Below, piece after piece: positions 54,637-63,636 of a stretch of 64,000 bases of DNA. The translations under genes and the position numbers were made by a program. The notes under the pieces were generated by a model. The model had not been told where the DNA came from and did not search any database. It saw only the letters and a list, made by a program, of their open reading frames with translations. Position 1 is the first letter of the stretch, and every line of letters starts with the position of its first letter. Origin of the DNA: Chthonomonas sp. (GTDB lineage: Bacteria; Armatimonadota; Fimbriimonadia; Fimbriimonadales; Fimbriimonadaceae); the NCBI GenBank assembly GCA_016788425.1, contig JAEURQ010000004.1, positions 434,001 to 498,000 on the forward strand. Reading direction: 5' to 3'.

Positions 54637-55593
54637 GCGTCGTAGCAAGGCGAACCCGCCCAGCGCCAGGACGCCCAGCGAACCGGGTTCGGGCGCGACG
54701 ACGCACGTCATGGTCCAATCTCCGGCGCCGAAGGTGACGATTTCCGGCGCGAGGAAACTGTCCTCCATACTGGGTAACGAGTCGGAATCAAACTTGATGA
54801 GTCGGGTAGTGGCTGGTGTGGAGAAGTCGCGCCCGACTGCCCAGAACCCGTTGTGCGCGGAGACGAGGTTGACGCGGGAATCGGTAGTGGCCGAAAACCA
54901 ATCAGGCAGCACAAACGTGCTCTGGTGCGTAATCGTGCCCGCACTCCCCACAAAAAAGGTCTCCAGGAAGACGCCGCCGCTTGTGATTCGGCGCGCCATG
55001 GTCACATAGTTGGAGCCGTCGGTATCACGGTGCAGCACCATCTGACCGAACGAAACGTCGCCGGTGGTGTAGGTTGTGCCGAGAGTGCTGACCACCCCGG
55101 TTGTCTTGTTGACGGTCGCCAGGGAAATGGTGCCCGTGGACGTGCGGGATTGCACCATCAAGTACCCGTTGCCCACATCCACGATGTTTTTGACCGTTGC
55201 TCCGGAGATGGTCGCGAGCGTCGTCGCGGTGGGGTCGTTGATGCTGTCCAAGTAGAGCACCGAACTGCTCACTCCGTACGTGAGCCGCCCCGTGCTATCG
55301 ACCACGAGGTTGGTGTTGATGTTTCTTCCATCAACCGTTGAGGCCACTTGCTGACCGGTGCTGTAATCGTACGCAAACCACTTACTCCCGAATGCAGAAG
55401 TGTAGGCGAGGTTGCCACTGTGCGTCACGTTATCGAGACTGGTTGAAGGGCCAAAACTTCCGAGCGACAAGCGGTTGATGGGGTCGTATCGCTGCATTCG
55501 GTTGGTGTTCACGTTCCACCAAATCATCATGTCAAACGACGCCGACGCAACCGGGGCGAGAGCCGCCACTACCAAACAACCAAACCAACGCAT
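54625..55593 (-). CDS. PEP-CTERM sorted surface protein with repeated beta strands
   Basis: The protein has 322 residues with a signal peptide (to about residue 19). The body looks like a beta-propeller (repeats with YDPINRLSLGSFG, YDYSTGQQVAS and TVNKTTGVVS). The C-terminus is APEPGS, a hydrophobic helix and RRRRR, an exosortase sorting signal. ATG 55593 is supported by TACAAT six bases upstream. A perfect 10-bp inverted repeat surrounds that hexamer and overlaps the ATG. Confidence 0.85.
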   Translation of the reverse strand: MRWFGCLVVAALAPVASASFDMMIWWNVNTNRMQRYDPINRLSLGSFGPSTSLDNVTHSGNLAYTSAFGSKWFAYDYSTGQQVASTVDGRNINTNLVVDSTGRLTYGVSSSVLYLDSINDPTATTLATISGATVKNIVDVGNGYLMVQSRTSTGTISLATVNKTTGVVSTLGTTYTTGDVSFGQMVLHRDTDGSNYVTMARRITSGGVFLETFFVGSAGTITHQSTFVLPDWFSATTDSRVNLVSAHNGFWAVGRDFSTPATTRLIKFDSDSLPSMEDSFLAPEIVTFGAGDWTMTCVVAPEPGSLGVLALGGFALLRRRRR

Positions 55594-55616
55594 GGCTTGA
55601 TTGTAACAAGCCATGC
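55590..55616. promoter_or_regulatory. Perfect inverted repeat enclosing the -10 and start codon
   Basis: GCATGGCTTG and CAAGCCATGC are separated by seven bases that contain the TACAAT -10 (55600-55605, minus strand). The proximal arm includes the start codon of the PEP-CTERM gene. A bound dimer would cover both the promoter and the start. Confidence 0.6.
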
Positions 55617-55636
55617 GCTTGCCTGCACGCAATTTT

Positions 55637-58600
55637 TTATCCGCCTCGATAAGCCCGCTGACCCGCCTCTTGCGCCTCTTTCAGAAGTTTGGTTAAGGCG
55701 TTAAGTTGCGTTTGCAATGGCCTTACGACCGAGTCCGGGGCGCCGTCCGTGATTGCTTGGCGCAATGTCGCGCGCGTGGATATCTGCACGCGGTAGATCT
55801 CGGCTTTTACCAAGATTTCGGCTTGCGTGAGATTGCGGCCCGGGGTGTGAAGACGCGCCAACTCCGCCCGCGTGATGTTAGTAGAGATGCGTGGCGCGGT
55901 GGACCCGCCGGCGCCCGCCAGATCGGTGCCGACCAAGCGCGAAATGTCACTTGCGGCGCGGCCCTCTTGCAGTGCGGCTCGCTCGGCGGCGGTCATCACG
56001 GATGTGCGACTCACCGCGCCACCGGCGTCGGCGGCCAATGTCACCGTGGTGCGCCCGGCGGCGGCTGCCGCGCGACCGGTCAAGGTCGTTCGCACCGCGC
56101 CCACCGCGGTGCTGGCGACTCGCGCTCCACCCTGGACAATCTTGCCGCCGGTGAGCACCAGCGCGCCATCCACCACATAACCGGCGGCGGTGAGGCGACT
56201 GTTGGCGGCGAGCATTTCCGCCGCGCCGTCAACTTGCACCTGCGCGGATTCGCGCAGGCCGCGGAGAATCTCCTTCTCTTCGTTGGTGGTTTTGGGGTCG
56301 GCCATCTGCGCGTCAATGGCGGCGAGTTTGGCTTCAGCCAGCACCCGTTCGCGCGCCGCCGAGCGAGTTGTCCGCTTGGTTTCTTGCTGCATTTGCGAGC
56401 CGATGGACACGTACTTGGTCACGCCGGTGACATCCTCCTTGACGTCCTGCAGCGAGGAATCCGCGGCGATTTTGGCGTTGGCCGCCGCGTAAGCACGGCT
56501 CGTGACGTCGCGCGCGACGCGGCTTTGCAGGTCGGCGGTGCGCTGCATTTCGGCGGCCTCCTCGGGGGTCGGCTCAAGAATCTCAATCGCCTTCTCGGAG
56601 AAGGCATCCTGCAGCGCCATGATGCGCTTGGCTTCTTGCTTATCGCCGCGCGCGATGGCCGCATCGTACTGCCGCTGAAGATCTTTGGCGGTCGCGTAGG
56701 TGTTGGCGATTTCTTCTTGCCGCGCAAACCGCGCCTTGCGGGCTTTTGCCTTGGCTTCGGCGGCCACTCTCTCGGCCTCAATTGCATCGAGTTTCTTTTG
56801 GCCCTCAGCAGTGATCGCCGCGTTGGCGAGCTGGGCTCGCAACTTCGCTTGTTCGTCGCGAGCGGCGGCGGCCTCGCGCTCGGCTTGGCGCATGCGGTTT
56901 TCCTCGGCCATGCGCTCCGACGAGGCGTAGCGGTTTTTCAGGCTCGCCGGCAAATCGTCCCAATCGGTGCCCTTGAGAACCTGCTCAAAGTAGGTGCGTC
57001 CGGGCTCGGCAGCGGCCACCACGTGGCTGGATTGTTCCGTTACCGCGCCGTTCTTATCCCGAACAGTCGTGGTCGTGTTGCCCGACCGATCCATGGTGAT
57101 CGTCGTGGTTTGGCCGTCCTTTTCTCGCAGACGACGCTCGGTATTGCCGTTGGCGTCAATCTTCTCCATCCACCCGTCGGGCATCTCGCGCACGGTGCGC
57201 AGCAAGTTGCCCTCGCGATCGCGAATCTGGTGCACCATCATGCCGCTGCTGGTGACGCGCGATGTCTTGGTTTCGCCGGTGGCCTTACGCTCGACGGTGG
57301 TTACCACGCCATCCTTGGTGGTCGTCGTTTTCACCTCGTTTTCGCCTGGCCGCGAGTGGGTCACGGTCATCGTGCCGTCGGTCCCGTAAACCGTGGTGAC
57401 GCGGTTGCCGTCCTTGTCGGTTTCCACGACGCGGGTCGAGCCATCGGCGTCCGTGGAGGAGCGTCCCGCATATTCCGAGGTCGTTCCGTCGCGGTTGCGG
57501 CGCGTGGTGCGGACCGTGCCGGTGGCGGGGTCCTCCGACATCGCGATGAGGTCCGCCTGATCGCTCGGCCCGGGCGGTGTGACATTCGCCACGGCTGGTG
57601 TGCGGATGCCGTTCTTGTCCACTTCCACCACCTCGCGCGTGCCGTCGGGTTTGGTGTAAGCGATTTTGGTGACGCCCGTGGCGGGGTCGGTGCCGTAGCT
57701 CAGCTCGCGCACCAGGACATCTTTTTCGTAGAGCCCGGCCTTGGTGACCTTGCCCTTGATAAACGTCACCCAAACGCCCGACTTCATGGGGCTGTAGAGG
57801 GTGTTTTCGTGCAAGCGATTGCCGCTCGCCTGGCCCTGAAACTCCACCAGCCCGGCTTCATCAAAGCGGGTCCACGAGCCAATGGTTTTGGCGTTGTCGA
57901 ACATCACTTCGTAGTGCTTCGTGCCATCGGCGCGCCACTCCGTGTGCAGCCCATCGCGATTGTTCTTGACCCACGTGCCTTCGGAAAACTTCTTGCCGTT
58001 GTCGTGGTACTCCGTCCAAACGCCGGTGGCCACGGGCGCACCCAGGTAGTTGTTGTGCAGGTAGTTGCCCGCGGATTGACCTTGGCGTCGGATCTTACCG
58101 TTCGAGTGGTACATCGTCCACAGGCCCACGGCCTGGCCGTCTTTGGCGTTGGCCTCCAGCTGAACCTGGCCCGATTCAAAGTAGTCGCGCCATGGTCCGG
58201 TCATTAGGTCGTTGCCGAAGTCGCCCTCGCTCTTCTTTTTGCCGCTCGCAAAGTACATCGTCCAGCGACCGGTGCGCTTGGGCGAGGTCGCCATGTTGGC
58301 GCCAAAGTTACACCCAAAGGTCGGGCCCTGCTGATAGATGTTGCCGCTCTCGTGATACTCCAGGTAGGTCCCGGTGAGTTGGCCATTTTGGAACGTGACA
58401 TCGAGCTTGAGCTTGCCATTCGGCCAGAAGTCCTGGCACTTACCGACCATCAGGTCTTTTGCGTACTGGGCCACGCGGTTCTTTTGGCCCTTCTCGTGAA
58501 ACGACTCGTACAAGCCTTCCCGCTTGTTGTCAATCACCGTAAATCGTTCTTTGATCTGGCCGTTGGCGTGCCGTGTGATGATCTGCTCGGCGGCCGCGAG

Positions 58601-58657
58601 CGACCAAAGGGAAGTGCCCCACACCAGGGCGAGCGCGCGAAGGAATGACCTAGCCAT
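55637..58657 (-). CDS. Large secreted MORN-variant / RHS-like repeat protein with toxin-like layout
   Basis: The protein has 1006 residues from ATG 58657, preceded by AGGAA. A signal peptide ends near residue 23. Residues about 25-330 contain many ~22-residue MORN-variant repeats (G-x-W-x-x-Y-x-x-N-G-K-x-x-x-E-G). Residues about 340-560 are Thr/Asp-rich RHS/YD-like strands (DRSGNTTTTVRDKNGAVTE). Residues about 580-790 are charged, coiled-coil helices. Then comes a Gly/Ala hydrophobic segment (VVDGALVLTGGKIVQGGARV) and a ~100-residue C-terminal domain. The order resembles polymorphic toxins, but no known toxin motif and no adjacent immunity gene are seen. Confidence 0.75.
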   Translation of the reverse strand: MARSFLRALALVWGTSLWSLAAAEQIITRHANGQIKERFTVIDNKREGLYESFHEKGQKNRVAQYAKDLMVGKCQDFWPNGKLKLDVTFQNGQLTGTYLEYHESGNIYQQGPTFGCNFGANMATSPKRTGRWTMYFASGKKKSEGDFGNDLMTGPWRDYFESGQVQLEANAKDGQAVGLWTMYHSNGKIRRQGQSAGNYLHNNYLGAPVATGVWTEYHDNGKKFSEGTWVKNNRDGLHTEWRADGTKHYEVMFDNAKTIGSWTRFDEAGLVEFQGQASGNRLHENTLYSPMKSGVWVTFIKGKVTKAGLYEKDVLVRELSYGTDPATGVTKIAYTKPDGTREVVEVDKNGIRTPAVANVTPPGPSDQADLIAMSEDPATGTVRTTRRNRDGTTSEYAGRSSTDADGSTRVVETDKDGNRVTTVYGTDGTMTVTHSRPGENEVKTTTTKDGVVTTVERKATGETKTSRVTSSGMMVHQIRDREGNLLRTVREMPDGWMEKIDANGNTERRLREKDGQTTTITMDRSGNTTTTVRDKNGAVTEQSSHVVAAAEPGRTYFEQVLKGTDWDDLPASLKNRYASSERMAEENRMRQAEREAAAARDEQAKLRAQLANAAITAEGQKKLDAIEAERVAAEAKAKARKARFARQEEIANTYATAKDLQRQYDAAIARGDKQEAKRIMALQDAFSEKAIEILEPTPEEAAEMQRTADLQSRVARDVTSRAYAAANAKIAADSSLQDVKEDVTGVTKYVSIGSQMQQETKRTTRSAARERVLAEAKLAAIDAQMADPKTTNEEKEILRGLRESAQVQVDGAAEMLAANSRLTAAGYVVDGALVLTGGKIVQGGARVASTAVGAVRTTLTGRAAAAAGRTTVTLAADAGGAVSRTSVMTAAERAALQEGRAASDISRLVGTDLAGAGGSTAPRISTNITRAELARLHTPGRNLTQAEILVKAEIYRVQISTRATLRQAITDGAPDSVVRPLQTQLNALTKLLKEAQEAGQRAYRGG

Positions 58658-58739
58658 TGTTTCCTGCCTATTAGTGGGATTATAGCAATCGGCCACGCCC
58701 TTGGCGCGACTTTCTTTCTTGCGGGTTTTGTGCCCGTTT

Positions 58740-59786
58740 CTACTTGGTTGGCGGACGGGGTACGCCGAGCGCGAAGTCGGCGTACACCGGCTGGTGGTCG
58801 CTCGCTTGGGTGCCTTTTTCGAGCCACTCCACCAAGCGAGTGCCGTCGGGTTGGTCGGTCACCTTCACACGCGGCCCCTTGCCGCGAATCGAATCTGCCT
58901 TCGCGTAAATCTGCATCTTGCCCGGCACTTCTTTGGCGAGCTTCGGCGACACCAAAATCTGGTCGAACAGAATCTGCGTTACGGGCACGTCGTCGGGGAA
59001 CTTGTAATCCTTGCCGCGCACGTTGTCGTTGCTCGCCGAAGCCCCGGTCACGATCGGCGTCATGTCCTCGCCCTTAAACACTCGCTCCAGCCCGTGCGTC
59101 ACGTAGTCCTTGGCGTAGAGATCTTGGGCCAGGTTGATGCAGACTTTCTGCGGCGTACCCGCACCCGCCGGACACATCAGATCGCCCGATTCGAGAATAT
59201 TCACCGAGCGATCGTCGGGCGAATCGTTGAAGTCGCCCATCACGATGTAGTCTTTTTCGGTCCCGCTTAATCCGTAGAGAAAGCTCGCCAACATGCCGGC
59301 AGCAGCTTCGCGCTGCAGGTCGGTTTGCATGCGGCCGCCCGATCGCGACTTGAGGTGCAGCACGTAAACGGGCACTTGCCGTCCGTTCGGCGCTTCCACA
59401 ATCGCCCGAATCACGTCGCGGCGGTTGGGGAACATCGGGTTGAAAAGCGGGCGAGTAAACACCAACTCCCACTCCACCAACTTGAACGGTTTGCGCACCG
59501 CGATTGCCAGCTCTTGCGGTTCGGTCGGGTCATCTTGAATGCCCACTTGCCAGTCGCCACCCGCAGGAAACAGCTGCGCCACGGCGGCCTTGCTTTGCAC
59601 TTCCATCAGGCCGATCACGTTCGGCTTGAGGTTGCTGAGCACCGAATTGATGTTCGCGATCCGCTCCGCCGTTGCGCCTTCGCCGAACCATTCCAGGTTG
59701 TAGCTGGCCACCCGCATGGCGGTGGTTTGGGCGAGCGCGGAACCCGCCAAAGAGAGGCTCGCGAGAGCGAAAGTGAGGTGCTTCAT
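58740..59786 (-). CDS. Secreted endonuclease/exonuclease/phosphatase (EEP) family protein
   Basis: The protein has 348 residues with a signal peptide (MKHLTFALASLSLAGSALAQ). EEP motifs are ASYNLEWFG (metal Asn), GLMEVQ (metal Glu), YVLHLKSRSGG, IVMGDFNDSPDD (catalytic Asp/Asn) and SDHQPVYADF (catalytic His). It may be an extracellular nuclease or phosphodiesterase; two Cys (LMCPAG, KVCINL) could form a disulfide. It lies divergent from obgE. Confidence 0.88.
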   Translation of the reverse strand: MKHLTFALASLSLAGSALAQTTAMRVASYNLEWFGEGATAERIANINSVLSNLKPNVIGLMEVQSKAAVAQLFPAGGDWQVGIQDDPTEPQELAIAVRKPFKLVEWELVFTRPLFNPMFPNRRDVIRAIVEAPNGRQVPVYVLHLKSRSGGRMQTDLQREAAAGMLASFLYGLSGTEKDYIVMGDFNDSPDDRSVNILESGDLMCPAGAGTPQKVCINLAQDLYAKDYVTHGLERVFKGEDMTPIVTGASASNDNVRGKDYKFPDDVPVTQILFDQILVSPKLAKEVPGKMQIYAKADSIRGKGPRVKVTDQPDGTRLVEWLEKGTQASDHQPVYADFALGVPRPPTK

Positions 59787-59851
59787 AGCCTTATTTTGGA
59801 CGAGCACCGGGCCCCGGTGCTTTCACTAGTTTAAGGTTCGGCGCAAAGCTT

Positions 59852-59857
59852 CATAAT
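59852..59857 (+). promoter_or_regulatory. -10 hexamer of a probable leaderless obgE promoter
   Basis: CATAAT is followed by six bases and the ATG at 59864. Confidence 0.5.
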
Positions 59858-59863
59858 AGGGTT

Positions 59864-61147
59864 ATGTTTTTTGATGAGGCCATCGTTGAGTTTGTGTCCG
59901 GGGACGGTGGTTCGGGGGCTGTGGCCTTCCACCGCGAAAAGCATGTCCCGCGTGGCGGTCCCAATGGCGCGGATGGTGGACGCGGCGGCAACGTGATTCT
60001 CATGGCCGAGCGCGGCATGCGAACCCTCTACGATTTCTCGATGCGCCGCAAGTTTAGCGCCGAGCCCGGCGCGCACGCCGTCGGCAACAAGCGCGGACGC
60101 AGCTCCAAGGACGTCATCGTCAAGGTGCCGGTCGGCACCGTCATATGGGACACCGTGATGGATGAGCAGCTCGCTGACCTTAACTTGCACGGCATGAAGT
60201 TTGTGGTCTGCAAGGGCGGTCGCGGCGGTCGCGGCAACCTGCACTATGTCAGTAGCGTGCGCCAAGTACCCAACTTCGCCGAAAAGGGCGCACCCGGCGA
60301 AACCGTGACGGCAAAGCTCGAGCTCAAGCTGCTCGCCGACGTCGGCCTGATTGGCCTGCCAAACGCGGGGAAGAGCACCCTGCTCGGCGCGCTCAGCGCG
60401 GCCCGCCCGAAAATCGGCGACTACCCGTTTACGACGATTACGCCGAATCTGGGCGTGGTCTCCCTCGGCGACAAGTCGTTTGTCATGGCCGACATGCCCG
60501 GCCTCATCGAGGGCGCGCGGCTCGGCCACGGCCTGGGGCACCAATTTTTGCGGCACATCGAGCGCACCAAGGTGCTTATCCACGTGGTGGACATGGCCCC
60601 GATCGACGAAAGCGATCCGGTGCGCAACTTTGAGCTCATCGAAAATGAGCTCAAGGAATACAGCGAGGAGGTGTGGTCGCGGCCGCGCGTCGTGTTGCTC
60701 AACAAAATTGACATGATTGCCCCGGGCTCGCCGGAGAACGATCGCCTGCAGGAACTCCGCGATCGCTTGCAGCGCGACGGCATCCCCGTTTTCGCCGGTT
60801 CGGGCGCGGCGAAGCTCGGCCTCGACCCGATGCTCTACGAGGTGGTGAGCACCCTTGAAGCGCAGGAGAGCGTCGAAAGCATGCCGACGCTCATGCCCGC
60901 CACCGCGCGCGAAGAAGTGGACGAGGGCTGGGACGTCGTGCCCGCGCCCGAAGGCGGCTGGGAAGTCATCGGTCGCCGTGTGCTGCGCATGGTGAAAATG
61001 ACCAACCTCAACAACACCGATAGTGTGCGATTTTTGCACCGACGCTTAGAGCGCATGGGCGTGATCGAGCGCCTGCGCGAGCTCGGCGCGGATGAAGACG
61101 ACTCGGTGTTTGTCGGCGACGCCGTCTTTAGTTTCCGCGACTATTGA
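59864..61147 (+). CDS. obgE: GTPase Obg/CgtA
   Basis: The protein has 427 residues with the glycine-rich Obg fold (about 1-158), the G domain (GLPNAGKSTLLGAL for G1, TTITPNLGVV for G2, DMPGLIEGA for G3, LNKIDM for G4) and a C-terminal OCT domain. It takes part in 50S ribosome assembly and stringent control. The usual neighbours rplU and rpmA are absent. It converges on the GH65-like gene with a 20-base overlap. Confidence 0.97.
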   Translation: MFFDEAIVEFVSGDGGSGAVAFHREKHVPRGGPNGADGGRGGNVILMAERGMRTLYDFSMRRKFSAEPGAHAVGNKRGRSSKDVIVKVPVGTVIWDTVMDEQLADLNLHGMKFVVCKGGRGGRGNLHYVSSVRQVPNFAEKGAPGETVTAKLELKLLADVGLIGLPNAGKSTLLGALSAARPKIGDYPFTTITPNLGVVSLGDKSFVMADMPGLIEGARLGHGLGHQFLRHIERTKVLIHVVDMAPIDESDPVRNFELIENELKEYSEEVWSRPRVVLLNKIDMIAPGSPENDRLQELRDRLQRDGIPVFAGSGAAKLGLDPMLYEVVSTLEAQESVESMPTLMPATAREEVDEGWDVVPAPEGGWEVIGRRVLRMVKMTNLNNTDSVRFLHRRLERMGVIERLRELGADEDDSVFVGDAVFSFRDY

Positions 61148-62873
61148 TGTGAGCCCCGCTCTTTGAAATCGCGATGTCGTAGGTCTTGGTGCCGATGACA
61201 ATCCCGCTCAGCCGGATGCTGTTCCAGGCTTGCGGGAGCCGGGGTTTGAAGCTCAGATAGCGTCCGCTGGGTAGTTTGAGCCCGCTGGGCTTGTCGTCGA
61301 TGCGAGCGCCGCCGAACCCGTAGATCACGGTTTGCAGCGAGCCCGCCATCCCCGTGTAGAAGATCGAGCGATCTTGCTGCGCGGCTTTTTTCTCGCGGAA
61401 GAGGTCGCCGTCCGTCGTGTAGGGCACCCAGCTATCGCGCCACTCCCGATAGGCTTGTTCGACATCGCCGAACCGCGCTCGCACGGTCGCGTCAATGGCG
61501 TGGCTCATCGCTGGGCCGTTATCAATGACCTTGCCCGCGAATCTGGTCAGCATTTGGCTGGCCTCTTTTTCGGCGGCCGGGTCTTGCAGCGGGTAGATGC
61601 TCAACAAGGCGGCGGCCTGCTTGTAGGTGCGCAGCCGGTCGCCGTTGTAGGTCAAAAAGGTGGTTGCATCGCGCGGGCGGGCGGCGGTCCACGTGGGGTC
61701 GGCGTAACTGCGCACGACCTGCTCGGCGAGGATGTTGGTGTAAAGATCGTTGTCGCCGGTGTGGTGCTCGTCGGGGCTCATCGTGCCGAAGATGCCTTGC
61801 TCGCCGGGCCGCACCTCTTGCGCCCGCGATTGGTAGAAACTCGCCACCGACCGCCCCGCGTCGGTGATATTGAGTTGCGGCAAAAAGTCCTTGGCGCGTT
61901 CCAGACCAAGCATGACGGAGCCTGAAATGTGGTGCTGAAAACGACTCGGCCCGGGCACGGTCTCGCGGCCACTCACGCTGCTTTCCCAGGGGAACATCGC
62001 GCCGAGCACGTGCACCCGCGCCCCGCTGAGATCGAGCTTGCCCTTGCCGATTGGCGTGCCGTCCGCGAGCCACTCGCTAAAGTTGGATTTGGCCTGCGGG
62101 AGGCGCTGCAGGCGAAATTGGGCGAGGGCGTTGGCCGAATCCGGCGCAAGCCACACCAACACCGGCATCATCCACACATCCGCATCCCAGAACGTGTGCC
62201 CAAAGTAAATCTCGCTGCTCAGCCCCATCGGCGCAAACTGCCGTGGCTGTTCGGGAAGCTCGGTTTGCAGCCGTTGGGAAGCGATCTGCACAAACCGTTC
62301 ATCGTCCTTGTCGGTGGATTCGATGGTCAAGGTTGCCCGCGGAACGCGGATTCGCCCGGCAACGGGAATTCTGATCTCTTCGGTTAGCGGCTTGCCGTCG
62401 TAAATGGGCACCGCGTCGCCGGAAACCTGTAGCGACCAGGTCAGTTGCAGGTACGAATTCACCGCCGTCTCGGCGGTGAACTCCCACTGTTTGCCGCCCG
62501 CCTGGGCCGTGCCCTTAGTGATCACCTTGCCGACCTCCCAGGTTTGCGTCTGCCGCAACAACCTGGCGGCCATGCGCTTGCCGTTGAGTTCCCACTCCAA
62601 CTTCCCGTTGAGGGGGTGCGGCACCGGCACAATCTTCTCTTCGCCGGTTTTTTGGTAGCTATCCAACGAGAACGCGGGCAACCCGTTCCCGAGACCGAAG
62701 TCGCCGACGCGGAACCCCATCGTGCCGTTGCCTAAGAACTGCGTGGATTTCGCGGGGACCAGAGCGGGCGGGGTTGGCTCCGCCGGCTGGCGGCCACAGC
62801 CGCAAAGCAAAAAGCTAAGCGCTAGGAGCGGCGGCGCGGAGTTCTTCCAGCACCTTACGAATGTTCCAGTCAT
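61128..62873 (-). CDS. GH65-like glycoside hydrolase lipoprotein
   Basis: The protein has 581 residues. A lipoprotein signal ends in LLCGC. The GH65 (trehalase/PGGHG-like) alpha/alpha barrel shows GHTFWDADVWMMPVLVWL, SRFQHHISGSVML and the catalytic-acid region SPDEHHTGDND. Whether it hydrolyses or phosphorolyses, and which alpha-glucoside it uses, is not clear; the secreted form favours hydrolysis. ATG 62873 lies inside the end of murQ (59-base overlap), so the two are transcribed together. Confidence 0.8.
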   Translation of the reverse strand: MTGTFVRCWKNSAPPLLALSFLLCGCGRQPAEPTPPALVPAKSTQFLGNGTMGFRVGDFGLGNGLPAFSLDSYQKTGEEKIVPVPHPLNGKLEWELNGKRMAARLLRQTQTWEVGKVITKGTAQAGGKQWEFTAETAVNSYLQLTWSLQVSGDAVPIYDGKPLTEEIRIPVAGRIRVPRATLTIESTDKDDERFVQIASQRLQTELPEQPRQFAPMGLSSEIYFGHTFWDADVWMMPVLVWLAPDSANALAQFRLQRLPQAKSNFSEWLADGTPIGKGKLDLSGARVHVLGAMFPWESSVSGRETVPGPSRFQHHISGSVMLGLERAKDFLPQLNITDAGRSVASFYQSRAQEVRPGEQGIFGTMSPDEHHTGDNDLYTNILAEQVVRSYADPTWTAARPRDATTFLTYNGDRLRTYKQAAALLSIYPLQDPAAEKEASQMLTRFAGKVIDNGPAMSHAIDATVRARFGDVEQAYREWRDSWVPYTTDGDLFREKKAAQQDRSIFYTGMAGSLQTVIYGFGGARIDDKPSGLKLPSGRYLSFKPRLPQAWNSIRLSGIVIGTKTYDIAISKSGAHINSRGN

Positions 62874-63636
62874 GAGCCTCCAAGGCGGCGTGCGCCTCAT
62901 CTTCGGTCGCGGTCGAAAGCTCGCGCACGATCCGCACGCAACGCTCTTTGAGCTTCGCGTTCTTCGCCTTGACATCCACCATTAGGTTCTCGATGACCTT
63001 GCCGCTCAGCACCATTGCGCCGGTGCTGATGCGGTTGAGGGCGAGCTTTTGTGCGGTGCCGGCCTTCAGGCGGGTGCTACCAGTCAAGACCTCGGGGCCG
63101 GTATCCATAAGGATGCCCAAATCGGCGGCGGTGAGCACCGGCGTGTTGCGGTTGTTGGCGATGCCGCAAGTCCACACGCCCTTTTGGTGCGCATGCCGAA
63201 TGGCGGCGACCACGAATGGCGTTTTGCCCGATGCGGCGATGCCGACCACGACGTCGTTTTTGTTGAGATCGATGGCGTTGAGCGCTTCCACGGCGGCGTG
63301 TTCGCTATCTTCGCTCTCCTCCACGGCTTGGCCCACGGCGGTGTCGCCTCCGGCCTGAATCCCGATAAATCGTCCGGCGTCAATGCCAAAGGTCGGCGGC
63401 ATTTCGGCGGCGTCCATCACGGCGATGCGTCCGCTGGTGCCAGCCCCGACATAGATGATGCGCCCACCTCGTTGAAAGGCTTCGGCGGCCTTGGCCGCGG
63501 TGATGGCGAGTTCGCGTTCGCAGGATTGCAACACGCGCTGAACGACCTGCTCCTCCTCATTCATCAATCGCATGATCTCTTCGGCGGACATCTTGTCCAG
63601 GCCAAATGAACGGGGGTTTCTTCCTTCTGTGCTCAT
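62815..63636 (-). CDS. murQ: N-acetylmuramic acid 6-phosphate etherase
   Basis: The protein has 273 residues, slightly short of the usual ~300. It cleaves MurNAc-6-phosphate to GlcNAc-6-phosphate and lactate in muropeptide recycling. The SIS domain has VGAGTSGRIAVMDAAEMPPTFG, VVGIAASGKTPFV and GSTRLKAGTAQKLALN, all diagnostic. A UBA-like C-terminal helix (EAHAALEAHDWNIRKVLEELRA) closes it. The ATG overlaps the stop of the kinase gene (ATGA). Confidence 0.95.
   Translation of the reverse strand: MSTEGRNPRSFGLDKMSAEEIMRLMNEEEQVVQRVLQSCERELAITAAKAAEAFQRGGRIIYVGAGTSGRIAVMDAAEMPPTFGIDAGRFIGIQAGGDTAVGQAVEESEDSEHAAVEALNAIDLNKNDVVVGIAASGKTPFVVAAIRHAHQKGVWTCGIANNRNTPVLTAADLGILMDTGPEVLTGSTRLKAGTAQKLALNRISTGAMVLSGKVIENLMVDVKAKNAKLKERCVRIVRELSTATEDEAHAALEAHDWNIRKVLEELRAAAPSA

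Noticed and set aside
55706-58207. An 833-codon open frame on the plus strand antisense to the MORN-like gene
   Set aside because: It is a by-product of high G+C in the opposite strand. It is Arg/Gly/His-rich with no domain, while the minus-strand gene has a signal peptide, repeats and a ribosome binding site.
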